The position numbers were made by a program, and so were the translations under genes. This document shows positions 1 to 6,310 of a stretch of 37,639 nt of DNA, piece after piece. The DNA is from Clostridia bacterium. Lineage in GTDB: Bacteria; Bacillota; Clostridia; Oscillospirales; Acutalibacteraceae. The stretch's first letter is position 1. Each line of letters opens with the position of its first letter. The stretch covers positions 1 through 37,639 of the forward strand of contig JAFQCR010000006.1 in the NCBI GenBank assembly GCA_017416345.1, in the 5' to 3' direction. Below the pieces are notes generated by a model that ran no database searches, was not told the DNA's origin, and saw nothing but the letters and a program-made list of their open reading frames with translations.

Positions 1-62
1 CCACGCAACGCGCGGCCCTCTCCCCTTTAGACAAGGGGCGCTAAACGGGAGGCAATAGATAT

Positions 63-138
63 TCCTCCATAGCTCAGTCGGTAGAGCGCATGACTGTTAA
101 TCATGATGTCACTGGTTCGAGCCCAGTTGGGGGAGCCA
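63..138 (+). tRNA. tRNA-Asn (anticodon GTT)
   Basis: A complete 76-nt cloverleaf is visible. The acceptor stem TCCTCCA (63-69) pairs with TGGGGGA (128-134) with one G-T wobble. The discriminator is G135 and CCA is encoded at 136-138. The anticodon loop CTGTTAA has GTT at 96-98, which reads Asn AAC/AAU codons. The T-arm contains the GGTTCGA core. A U-tailed hairpin follows directly, so this is the last or only gene of its transcript. Confidence 0.95.
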
Positions 139-172
139 AAAAACTCTCGTTCTTTTGAACGAGAGTTTTTTT
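139..172 (+). terminator. Rho-independent terminator after tRNA-Asn
   Basis: The arm AAACTCTCGTTC (141-152), a TTTT loop and the arm GAACGAGAGTTT (157-168) form a perfect 12-bp stem followed by more T residues. It begins one base after the tRNA CCA end. Confidence 0.9.
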
Positions 173-175
173 ATA

Positions 176-363
176 CAAGCCGACAGGCTTGGTATATCAT
201 CACGACGCTGTCGTGTATATCATCAACACGGCAAAGCCGTGTTGTATCTCATCACACCGTAGGTGTGTATCAAAAAACTGTCGGCTTGATGATATACAAA
301 ACTTCGTTTTGATGATATGCAATTCCTCCGGAATTGATGATATACAACGGCAAGCCGTTGATT
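176..363. repeat. Array of short hairpins with a GATGATATAC linker, arranged as an inverted pair
   Basis: The left half has linkers GTATATCATCA at 192 and 215, GTATCTCATCA at 244 and a truncated GTATCA at 267. The right half has the reverse complement, TGATGATATAC or TGATGATATGC, at 287, 310 and 335 and a truncated TGAT at 359. Each linker is separated by a different perfect hairpin with a 2-4 nt loop, for example CACGAC/GTCGTG, AACACGGC/GCCGTGTT, CAATTCC/GGAATTG and CAACGGC/GCCGTTG. CAAGCCGACA (176-185) is repeated inverted as TGTCGGCTTG (279-288). No protein is evident. Confidence 0.8.
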
Positions 364-386
364 TTATTCGTGTTTTCTAGTATAAT
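358..386 (+). promoter_or_regulatory. Sigma-A-type promoter for the HAD gene
   Basis: The -35 TTGATT (358-363), a 17-bp spacer and the -10 TATAAT (381-386) lie just upstream of a ribosome site and GTG start. The -35 overlaps the right arm of the last hairpin of the preceding array, so the array and the promoter are physically coupled. Confidence 0.65.
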
Positions 387-409
387 CTTTTAAAGGAAGT
401 GAGATTATT

Positions 410-1093
410 GTGAAATATAAAGCAATATTTTTTGACCGTGACGGAACGTTAACATATTTCGATAAAAACAAAGAAAAATGGCGCGACAATATTATAGAAG
501 AATGGTCGGGAAAGACCTTTGAATTGCCATATGAGAAAATGATGAAACTTTTTAATATGGCAAGTGAAGGCAAAAAGCCCTGGTATAAAACGCTTGATGA
601 CGAACGTAATTTCTTCAAAAGATATTATAAATTCTTGCTAGTTGAAGAAGGTGTCGTTGTAAATATTGAAGAACGAGCAGAAATATTATTTAATGAATTG
701 TGGTGTAATGGAGATAGAAAGCTTTTCCCTGAAACGATAGAAGTATTAGAATATTTTAAAAGCAAGGGTTACAAAATGGGCGTTATTAGTGATACTTCAC
801 CGTCTCTTGAATATACTTTACAGCAATTAGGCATAGCGAAGTATTTTACATCCTTTACTGCAAGTTCTTTAGTTGGTGCGGGAAAGCCAAGCCCGATTAT
901 TTTTAATGCTGCTCTAACTGCACAAGGTGTAACAGCAGAAGAAAGTATTTATGTTGATGATTATAAACCGGAAGCAGATGGAGCAAGAGAGCAAGGCTTT
1001 GCATCTTTTTGGCTTGACCGTGATAGTAGTAATGATAATAAATGGAAAATCATATATTTAAAACAATTGATTGAATTTGTAGAAAAAATATAG
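410..1093 (+). CDS. HAD-superfamily hydrolase (phosphatase-like)
   Basis: This 227-residue protein has all four haloacid-dehalogenase motifs: D9-x-D11-G-T at the N-terminus (nucleophile and acid/base), S127 in VISDT, K159 in GAGKPSP, and the acidic pair D183-D184 in YVDDYKPE. The helical insertion between about residues 20 and 100 is a C1 cap, as in phosphoglycolate-phosphatase, pyrophosphatase and beta-phosphoglucomutase-like members. It is expected to be a soluble Mg2+-dependent phosphatase of a small phosphorylated metabolite, with substrate not predictable from motifs. The start is GTG at 410, placed about 9 nt after AAAGGAAG (393-400). It stands alone between the hairpin array promoter and a terminator. 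Its AT-rich codon use differs from the GC-richer genes after 5 kb and resembles the sorC-like unit that follows. Confidence 0.85.
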   Translation: MKYKAIFFDRDGTLTYFDKNKEKWRDNIIEEWSGKTFELPYEKMMKLFNMASEGKKPWYKTLDDERNFFKRYYKFLLVEEGVVVNIEERAEILFNELWCNGDRKLFPETIEVLEYFKSKGYKMGVISDTSPSLEYTLQQLGIAKYFTSFTASSLVGAGKPSPIIFNAALTAQGVTAEESIYVDDYKPEADGAREQGFASFWLDRDSSNDNKWKIIYLKQLIEFVEKI

Positions 1094-1147
1094 AAAATCC
1101 CCAGTTCTCAGGCACGTTTCATTCGTGCCATTAAGTTCAAAACTCCC

Positions 1148-1186
1148 AAAACAAAGAGCACACCACACGGTGCGCTTTTTGTTTTG
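1148..1186 (+). terminator. Terminator after the HAD gene
   Basis: AAAACAAA, an AGCACACC/GGTGCGCT stem with an ACAC loop, and TTTTTGTTTT form an imperfect stem with A-rich and T-rich flanks. It could work in both directions. Confidence 0.65.
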
Positions 1187-1549
1187 CTGTCTGAATGGCT
1201 TCAACTAATAGTATCTTGGCTGACCGTCATACTTTCCACCGACTGAGCGTGCGAAGTCGGGAAGGCTCAGCCCGACCGCCGCCGGTGGCGGATGAAGGGA
1301 GGAGCGCAGAGGGGCAACGGTCAAAATCGTCAGCGTCGACCGACGCGTGAAGACGATTTTGGGCACCGCAACCGTCGCCAAAGCCAAGTTCTGACGATAT
1401 TTCACTTGGCAGTTTTCTTTTTAAAGCCGATTATTGGCTCATCTCTCCCTTTGAGTTTTGCTTCGCAAAACCCACCTCCCTCGTCAGAGGGAGGTTCTAC
1501 GGGCGAACAGTAAAGCCCCTACGGCATAAGCCCGGTTGGCGAGCCAATT
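1187..1549. repeat. GC-rich noncoding stretch with nested palindromes
   Basis: I find no convincing gene in this stretch. It holds AAAATCGTC (1323-1331) pairing with GACGATTTT (1352-1360), which encloses a second perfect hairpin GCGTCG-AC-CGACGC (1333-1346). It also holds GTTTTG-CTTCG-CAAAAC (about 1454-1470) and ACCTCCCTC-GTCA-GAGGGAGGT (1474-1495). The base composition is much richer in G+C than the flanking genes. The pattern is that of degenerate interspersed palindromic repeats, and the short reading frames across it have no ribosome site or recognisable domain. Confidence 0.5.
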
Positions 1550-1592
1550 AAGAGGAATGTTACTAAAAGTAACATTCCTCTTTGCTTTTTTT
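1550..1592 (+). terminator. Strong hairpin with T-rich tail
   Basis: AAGAGGAATGTTAC (1550-1563) and GTAACATTCCTCTT (1569-1582) form a perfect 14-bp stem with a 5-nt loop, followed by TGCTTTTTTT. It has no obvious upstream gene, so it may end a small untranslated transcript or insulate the sorC-like promoter. Confidence 0.6.
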
Positions 1593-1767
1593 AAGAAAAG
1601 AAAGGGACTTGAACCCTAAGCGGGCACGATGCGTTAAGCAAAACTTCAGGAAACGGCTTCATTATTCACTAGTCAACATTTATTTTTACAAAAGTAAAAA
1701 TACACACAAATCATAATCGGTTTTGACGTGTTTTTATCCCCTAATTCTAAAAAATGAAAATTATTCG

Positions 1768-1796
1768 TTGACAATATAATGCGCGCATGATATAAT
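1768..1796 (+). promoter_or_regulatory. Promoter with embedded palindromic operator candidate
   Basis: A consensus TTGACA (1768-1773), a 17-bp spacer and TATAAT (1791-1796). The spacer contains the perfect 10-bp palindrome ATGCGCGCAT (1779-1788), a position where a repressor would block RNA polymerase. The adjacent SorC-family gene is the obvious candidate binder. Confidence 0.75.
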
Positions 1797-1827
1797 AATA
1801 GCAGCCTTTTTAAAGGATGATTATAAA

Positions 1828-2775
1828 ATGAAAAAAATTGCAAATGATATTAGAGTTATGATAAAAGTATGCGAACTATATTATAATCAAAATATGAAGC
1901 ATCAACAAATTGCGGATATTTTAAATATTTCCAGACCGACTGTTTCAAAAATTCTTTCGAGTGCCTTAGTACATAAAATTGTAAGTATCGACATTTATAA
2001 TTTGGACACCGTTAAATATTGGGACCTAGAACAACAACTCAAGAAGAAGTTGAATCTGAACGACATAGTAATCGTTGATACAACAGAAAATGACACCGAG
2101 CTCAAAGCAAGGTTGGGCAATGCTGCGGCTAAATATCTTGAGCACACTGTAAAAGATGGGGACTTGATTGGAATCTCTATGGGTTCTACTCTTTATCATA
2201 TTGCGAACTATCAATTTGAGCATACTCAAAATAATATTACTTTCGTACCGCTCATAGGAGGAATGGGAAATCTTCGCACAGAACTTCATTCCAATCATTT
2301 GGCGGAAAAGTTGACTAAAGTTTACGGCGGCACCTTTGTTCCTCTATATGCCCCTGCACGCGTTTCGAGTGCGTCGGTGCGTAGAGAACTTGTGAAAGAG
2401 CCAAGCGTAGCCTCGGTGCTCTCTCTTCAAAAAAATCTTTCAATATCCGTAGTAGGTATTGGCTATCCAAATGAAAATTCATCCATTAAGGCTACGGGAT
2501 ATTATAAAACCAATGAAATACAGTCACTTATTGAAAGAGGCGTTTCAGGTGAGATATGTATGCAGTTTTATGATATTCAAGGCAATACATCTCAATATAA
2601 AAACGATAATAATATCATAGGACTTGATATAAACAGACTTAAAAAGATTCCCTGCTCCATCGGTGTTGCAGGAGGAATAGATAAACTTACCGCAATCAAA
2701 GGTGCAATAAAAGGTCAATATATCAATACTTTGATTACAGACTATAGTTGTGCTGAAGCATTGCTTTGTGATTGA
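1828..2775 (+). CDS. SorC/DeoR-type sugar-responsive transcriptional regulator
   Basis: At 315 residues, the length matches the SorC family. An N-terminal helix-turn-helix spans about residues 24-46 (QQIADILNISRPTVSKIL). It is followed from about residue 60 by the phosphosugar-binding Rossmann-like domain with the typical GISMGSTLYHIA and FVPLIGGMG segments. Members bind a phosphorylated sugar effector and regulate the adjacent catabolic operon. The start ATG follows AAAGGA (1812-1817). The stop is directly before the KTR gene, so it is co-transcribed with the downstream genes. Autoregulation through the palindrome in its own promoter is an inference. The effector is probably a phosphorylated tetrose, pentose or glycerol-type intermediate, judging from the neighbouring enzymes. 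Confidence 0.88.
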   Translation: MKKIANDIRVMIKVCELYYNQNMKHQQIADILNISRPTVSKILSSALVHKIVSIDIYNLDTVKYWDLEQQLKKKLNLNDIVIVDTTENDTELKARLGNAAAKYLEHTVKDGDLIGISMGSTLYHIANYQFEHTQNNITFVPLIGGMGNLRTELHSNHLAEKLTKVYGGTFVPLYAPARVSSASVRRELVKEPSVASVLSLQKNLSISVVGIGYPNENSSIKATGYYKTNEIQSLIERGVSGEICMQFYDIQGNTSQYKNDNNIIGLDINRLKKIPCSIGVAGGIDKLTAIKGAIKGQYINTLITDYSCAEALLCD

Positions 2776-2790
2776 TTGGTGGTGAATAAC

Positions 2791-2994
2791 TTGGAAAAAG
2801 TATCTGAATGGCTGTTATGCCCACGCTGTCAAAGTAAAACGAGAATAAAAATCAGACCCGATACAATGCTTGAAAATTTTCCTCTGTTTTGTCCTAAATG
2901 CAAGTTGCATACGCTGATAGAGGTTAAAAACTTAAAACTAAATATAATTGAAGAGCCGGATGCAAAAAATGACACAGAGCCGATTGACACTTAA
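2791..2994 (+). CDS. Cysteine-rich KTR-domain protein (zinc-ribbon-like)
   Basis: A small protein of 67 residues if translated from TTG at 2791. That start is supported by the SD-like GGTGGTGA just upstream; TTG2776 and GTG2779/2782 are alternatives. Two CxxC pairs, C10-C13 and C34-C37, surround the KTR signature and the segment NFPLFCPKCK, which I recognise as the Cys_rich_KTR family. It probably binds one zinc. Its biochemical role is unknown, and family members often occur in mobile or accessory regions. Here it sits between a sugar regulator and two sugar enzymes. A terminator begins inside its last codons, so expression of the downstream genes may be attenuated. Confidence 0.75.
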   Translation: MEKVSEWLLCPRCQSKTRIKIRPDTMLENFPLFCPKCKLHTLIEVKNLKLNIIEEPDAKNDTEPIDT

Positions 2995-3018
2995 AAGGTT
3001 GATTGACTCTGTTTTTTT
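2974..3018 (+). terminator. Terminator or attenuator overlapping the 3' end of the KTR gene
   Basis: ACAGAG (2974-2979) pairs with CTCTGT (3007-3012). After one mismatch, a further 8 pairs including wobbles form between CGATTGAC and GTTGATTG. Seven T residues follow. The left arm lies inside the coding sequence. Confidence 0.6.
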
Positions 3019-3042
3019 ATCTTTATAAAGGAGTGAATTATT

Positions 3043-4221
3043 TTGAACGAAATACTTAATATGGATATTAACAATATGCCGCAAGCAAAATTCAAATGCA
3101 GTTGCGGCAGAGAGCATTTTTTCGATATAAAGGAGCTGTCGATAAGAAAGGGTGCTGTAAATGATATCGTGAAAATGGCAAATCCTTTTAAAAAGGGAAA
3201 AATTCTTGTTGTTTATGATAACAACACATACAAAGTTGCAGGAAAAAAGGTAATAGGTCTTTTAAAGGCAAACAACTTTAACACTAAAGAAGTCTTGTTC
3301 GACTGTGGTGATGATATTCTCATACCCGATGAAAGAACCTTGGGAAGAATCGTTCAAGAACTAGACCTGGATGTTGAACTTATGATAGCCGTAGGCTCAG
3401 GCGTCATAAACGATTCAGTTAAATTCGTAACATCTAGAGCGAAGCTTCCTTATATCATTGTAGCTACCGCACCTTCTATGGACGGATATGTTGCCGATGG
3501 TGCGCCTATTATATCAAAAGGATATAAATATTCACCGCAGGCACATCTGGCCTACGGTGTTATAGGAGATATAGATATCTTAAAAACAGCTCCACAGGAT
3601 TTAATTCAGGCAGGCTTTGGCGATGTAGTGGGAAAAATCACAGCTATTGCCGATTGGGATTTGGCTGTGAAAGCCAATGACGACTATCGGTGTAACACCT
3701 GCGTAACTTTGGTTAAACGAGCGTTAGACAACTGTTTTTCTATGGCATCAGGAATTAAAACGCGAGACCCCGAAGCTCTGATGGCGTTGTTTGAAGCACT
3801 CATTATGACAGGGGTTGCTATGGCACTTGTCAACATATCTCGTCCGGCATCCGGAGCAGAACATATGTTGTCCCATTATTGGGAAATGGATTATATTGCA
3901 AAAGGATGCAATCCTAATCATCACGGTATTCAGGTTGGAGTGGCAACGGTGATTATTGCACGCTTTTTTGAAGAACTGGCAGATATATTACCCGAAGGTA
4001 CAAAAGAACTTTGTCCTAGCCATACACAAATAGCGGCTCTCTTGAAAACTGCAGGAGCACCCTCGTCTCCGGTGGAAATAGGAATCAGCCGAGAACTTTT
4101 CTATGAAAGCCTTTTGAACGGGCACACAGTACGTCCCAGATATTCGGTATTACAGTTTGCAAAGGAAAAGGGACGTTTAAAAAAAATTGCAGATAAAATA
4201 ACGATCGAAATTTACGGATAA
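3043..4221 (+). CDS. sn-Glycerol-1-phosphate dehydrogenase family protein (AraM/EgsA-like)
   Basis: This 392-residue member of the iron-containing alcohol dehydrogenase superfamily belongs to the AraM/EgsA branch. The nucleotide-binding segment is AVGSGVINDSVKF, followed by APSMDGYVADGAPI. The likely metal ligands are D194 (GFGDVVGK), H274 (GAEHMLSH) and H294 (NPNHHGIQVG). Family members reduce dihydroxyacetone phosphate to glycerol-1-phosphate with NAD(P)H and need Ni2+, Zn2+ or Fe2+. The operon pairs it with an RpiB-type isomerase and a sugar regulator but no lipid gene, so another phosphorylated polyol or ketose is also plausible. The N-terminal extension carries CSCG. The start TTG at 3043 has AAAGGAGTGA about 8 nt upstream; an ATG at 3061 is a weaker alternative. 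Confidence 0.85.
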   Translation: MNEILNMDINNMPQAKFKCSCGREHFFDIKELSIRKGAVNDIVKMANPFKKGKILVVYDNNTYKVAGKKVIGLLKANNFNTKEVLFDCGDDILIPDERTLGRIVQELDLDVELMIAVGSGVINDSVKFVTSRAKLPYIIVATAPSMDGYVADGAPIISKGYKYSPQAHLAYGVIGDIDILKTAPQDLIQAGFGDVVGKITAIADWDLAVKANDDYRCNTCVTLVKRALDNCFSMASGIKTRDPEALMALFEALIMTGVAMALVNISRPASGAEHMLSHYWEMDYIAKGCNPNHHGIQVGVATVIIARFFEELADILPEGTKELCPSHTQIAALLKTAGAPSSPVEIGISRELFYESLLNGHTVRPRYSVLQFAKEKGRLKKIADKITIEIYG

Positions 4222-4234
4222 AGGTGTGTAGAAA

Positions 4235-4672
4235 ATGAAAATAGCATTTGGAAGCGACCCTAATGCAACAGAATTCAAATACAGTCTTATGGAATATGTA
4301 AAAGAACTGGGCTATGATGTATATGACCTTGGAAGTGACGACCCAATTTATGCAAATGTAGCGATTCAATGCGCTAAGGCTGTAGCTAACAAGAAATATG
4401 ACCGTGGAATTCTTGTTTGTGGAACAGGAATAGGAGTATCTATTGCGGCTAATAAGGTGAAAGGCGCTTATGCCGCTTGTATTCACGATGTATATCAGGC
4501 ACAAAGAGCACAGTTATCAAACTGCGCCAATATCATTACGATGGGGTCTCAGGTTATAGGTATTGAACTTGCCAAATGTATGGTAAAAGAATACTTAAGT
4601 TTAACGTTTGACCCAAACGGTCGTTCAAAAAGCAAAGTAGGAAGAATTTATGCTTTTGAGGATGAAATTTGA
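4235..4672 (+). CDS. RpiB/LacAB-family sugar-phosphate isomerase
   Basis: A full-length family member of 145 residues. The catalytic loop CGTGIG spans C62-G67 and is followed by ANK (72-74), HDVY (84-87), the MGSQVIG strand (103-109) and R130 near the C-terminus. The family interconverts aldose and ketose phosphates (ribose-5-P, galactose-6-P, allose-6-P, erythrulose phosphates). The ring-opening histidine after D8 (DH in E. coli RpiB) is Pro here (SDPNATEFK), and the second C-terminal Arg is Lys, so the substrate is probably not ribose-5-phosphate. It lies 13 nt after the dehydrogenase with an AAGGTGTG site, in the same operon. Its last codons and stop lie inside a 106-bp interspersed repeat. 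Confidence 0.85.
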   Translation: MKIAFGSDPNATEFKYSLMEYVKELGYDVYDLGSDDPIYANVAIQCAKAVANKKYDRGILVCGTGIGVSIAANKVKGAYAACIHDVYQAQRAQLSNCANIITMGSQVIGIELAKCMVKEYLSLTFDPNGRSKSKVGRIYAFEDEI

Positions 4673-4766
4673 AGATGTTGCGTAGTTGAAAAATGCAGGA
4701 ATACTTCCGTATTTCAAGGCTTTTCAACAAGCGACATATCAAATTTCACCGAAAAACCGATTTCTC
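4661..4766 (+). repeat. 106-bp interspersed palindromic element, copy 1
   Basis: It matches the reverse complement of 9853-9958 at about 97 of 106 positions without gaps in my hand alignment. It is bounded by inverted GAAATTTGA (4664-4672) and TCAAATTTC (4739-4747). An internal stem is built from GTTGAAAA and TTTTCAAC. It extends beyond TCAAATTTC through ACCGATTTCTC. No reading frame lies inside, so it looks like a MITE or REP-type element. Confidence 0.8.
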
Positions 4767-4775
4767 CTCAACCAC

Positions 4776-4803
4776 AACTCCCTAAAGTGTGCGGGGTTTT
4801 TAC
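4776..4803 (+). terminator. Weak terminator after the isomerase operon
   Basis: AACTCC (4776-4781) and GGGGTT (4793-4798) form a 6-bp stem with an 11-nt loop, followed by TTTTT. The stem is short, so the call is tentative. Confidence 0.35.
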
Positions 4804-4940
4804 TTCTTACTTCTTATATCTTCACTCTTACTTCAAAATAAAATTCGAACGGGATTTTTTGGGAAGTAATAAGTAGTAGGTAAGAGGTAAGAGGTAAGAG
4901 GTAAGAGGTAAGAGGTAAGAGGTAAGAGGTAAGAGGTAAA
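4801..4940. repeat. 7-bp tandem repeat with an inverted partner
   Basis: Eight perfect copies of GGTAAGA run from 4879 to 4934, with a partial copy to about 4940. To the left, the pyrimidine-rich ACTTCTTACTTCTTA (4802-4816) is a degenerate reverse complement of the same pattern. Between them TTACTTC (4828-4834) pairs with GAAGTAA (4863-4869). The copies are identical, as expected for a slippage-prone microsatellite. Confidence 0.85.
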
Positions 4941-4961
4941 GTGTGCTTTTGTCAACTTTGG

Positions 4962-5045
4962 TTGCGTTTGGCGAAGAGATGTGGTATAATTATAAAAACC
5001 TTTTTATTTAATGCGAGACGGTTCGGGTTCAACTCTCCTCGCATT
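4962..5045 (+). promoter_or_regulatory. Promoter and leader hairpin for the metallophosphoesterase gene
   Basis: TTGCGT (4962-4967), a 17-bp spacer and TATAAT (4985-4990). The predicted leader then contains AATGCGAG (5010-5017) pairing perfectly with CTCGCATT (5038-5045) just upstream of the ribosome site TTGGAGGA. The 20-nt loop contains GGTTCGGGTTCAA, which resembles a tRNA T-loop, but no cloverleaf can be drawn. The hairpin could control translation or stability. Confidence 0.55.
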
Positions 5046-5062
5046 GAGTTTTGGAGGACAAA

Positions 5063-6169
5063 ATGGAGAAAAAACTTACGGCTTTTTGCTTTACCGACAT
5101 ACATAATCAGCAGTCTATGCTGGATTTCCCGACCACCTTGAGAAAATCGCTCATTCAGGCTAAAGATTTGGCCGTGAAGGAGTTTGGGTTGGCCGATATA
5201 GCGCTTATAGGCGGAGATAACATATCGGATTATCCGTATTGGAACAAGTCGTGCGCACTGCCCAAAAAGAATTTTCTTGACATCAAACAGAAGCTGCATG
5301 CGTGTGTGTCGGAAAGCGCTGTTGACGGCAAGGTGATGTACGTCACGGGCAACAACGATATGATCTTAGGCGACATCGGCACCGAGGGAAACGAGCCGTA
5401 TAACACCACCGATTTTTATGATGTAATGGAGGCCGCTTTGGGCGAATTGCCCGACAGCGAAAAGCTGATACTCCATTCCACGCATAAGCCCAACGAGCTT
5501 TATTGGGGCGCTTTTCATTATGTTGTCAACGGAATTGACTTCATCGGCATCAACATCGACCCCGACACGGCGTTTGATTCCCACGAAGGGTACTACAGCA
5601 ACGAGTCCATGTTGTGGGTCAAGGATAAGCTTAATGAGATCGACCCCGACGGCAAAAAGACGGTTTTTGTGGTGGGACATCTGTCGGCGATATATTATTA
5701 TAACGACGGCGTGTTGAAGGAAACCATGATAAACGGTGACGTTGAGCTGTTTTATGACATTTTCAAGGGTCACCGCAACACCTTTTATCTTTACGGTCAC
5801 GTGCACGGCGAACGTGCTTGTTATAAGGATTACTCCTCGGGTGCGGTTTTGCACATCAAGGATAAGCAACCTATAGACTTTAATCTTGCTTCGGACGACT
5901 CCAAGGGCAAGAATTATGAATATACCTTTGTTCACATGGGCGGCTTGCGACCGTTTGGCAAGGAATATTTTGCCGATGACGGTCTGACGGGCTTTGGCGG
6001 AAAGTCTGAAAAAGTTTACCACCCCGGTACTGCAACGCCGACCTTGGCGCAGTATCTTGTGTTTGAGGTCTATTCCGACCGTGTGGTCTTCCACATCCGC
6101 AACACCGGCACGCACGAGAATTATACCCAAGATGACAGCTTAAAGGAATACACGGTGTATCTTGTGTAA
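5063..6169 (+). CDS. Calcineurin-like metallophosphoesterase
   Basis: The protein has 368 residues from ATG 5063, preceded by GGAGG at 5053-5057. The metallophosphatase motifs occur in order: D12-x-H14, GGD52-N53, GNND (96-99), GH206, and GH246-V-H248. There is no signal peptide or membrane segment, so a cytoplasmic enzyme is expected. The usual His of GNHD is Asn98, which normally assists leaving-group protonation, so catalysis or substrate may be altered. The substrate (phosphomonoester, phosphodiester or nucleotide) cannot be told from sequence. It is monocistronic between its own promoter and a terminator, next to a glycosidase with its own start region. Confidence 0.85.
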   Translation: MEKKLTAFCFTDIHNQQSMLDFPTTLRKSLIQAKDLAVKEFGLADIALIGGDNISDYPYWNKSCALPKKNFLDIKQKLHACVSESAVDGKVMYVTGNNDMILGDIGTEGNEPYNTTDFYDVMEAALGELPDSEKLILHSTHKPNELYWGAFHYVVNGIDFIGINIDPDTAFDSHEGYYSNESMLWVKDKLNEIDPDGKKTVFVVGHLSAIYYYNDGVLKETMINGDVELFYDIFKGHRNTFYLYGHVHGERACYKDYSSGAVLHIKDKQPIDFNLASDDSKGKNYEYTFVHMGGLRPFGKEYFADDGLTGFGGKSEKVYHPGTATPTLAQYLVFEVYSDRVVFHIRNTGTHENYTQDDSLKEYTVYLV

Positions 6170-6221
6170 ATTATACCGTGATGTATGTACCAAATTTGAA
6201 ATAATGGATTTTTCTATATAT

Positions 6222-6261
6222 AACACAAAACCTCTGCTTTACAAAGCGGAGGTTTTATGTT
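6222..6261 (+). terminator. Terminator after the metallophosphoesterase gene
   Basis: AAAACCTCTGCTT pairs with AAGCGGAGGTTTT (one mismatch) around a short ACA loop. AACA and TGTT extend the stem outside. Confidence 0.7.
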
Positions 6262-6264
6262 ATA

Positions 6265-6295
6265 TTGAACGGGTCAGGGGAAATCCCATTATATT
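6265..6295 (+). promoter_or_regulatory. Possible weak promoter for the glycosidase gene
   Basis: TTGAAC (6265-6270) and TATATT (6290-6295) are 19 bp apart, longer than ideal. It is the best candidate between the preceding terminator and the ATG at 6311. Confidence 0.3.
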
Positions 6296-6310
6296 TTTGG
6301 ATGTGATAAT

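Noticed and set aside
1205-1405. 66-residue minus-strand reading frame across the GC-rich stretch
   Set aside because: It has no ribosome site or recognisable domain, and it runs through nested palindromes. It is best read as part of a noncoding repeat.
1602-1640. Minus-strand GGGTTCAAGTCCC resembling a tRNA T-arm and possibly an integration scar
   Set aside because: No acceptor, D or anticodon arm can be drawn around it, and no integrase or direct repeat was found. The motif is short enough to be chance.
4879-4940. Tandem repeat considered as a CRISPR-like array
   Set aside because: The unit is 7 bp with no spacers. No CRISPR array or cas gene was seen anywhere in the window.
5010-5045. 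tRNA-like segment with GGTTCGGGTTCAA inside a stem
   Set aside because: Only one stem with a 20-nt loop forms. There is no anticodon arm, so it was kept as a leader hairpin.
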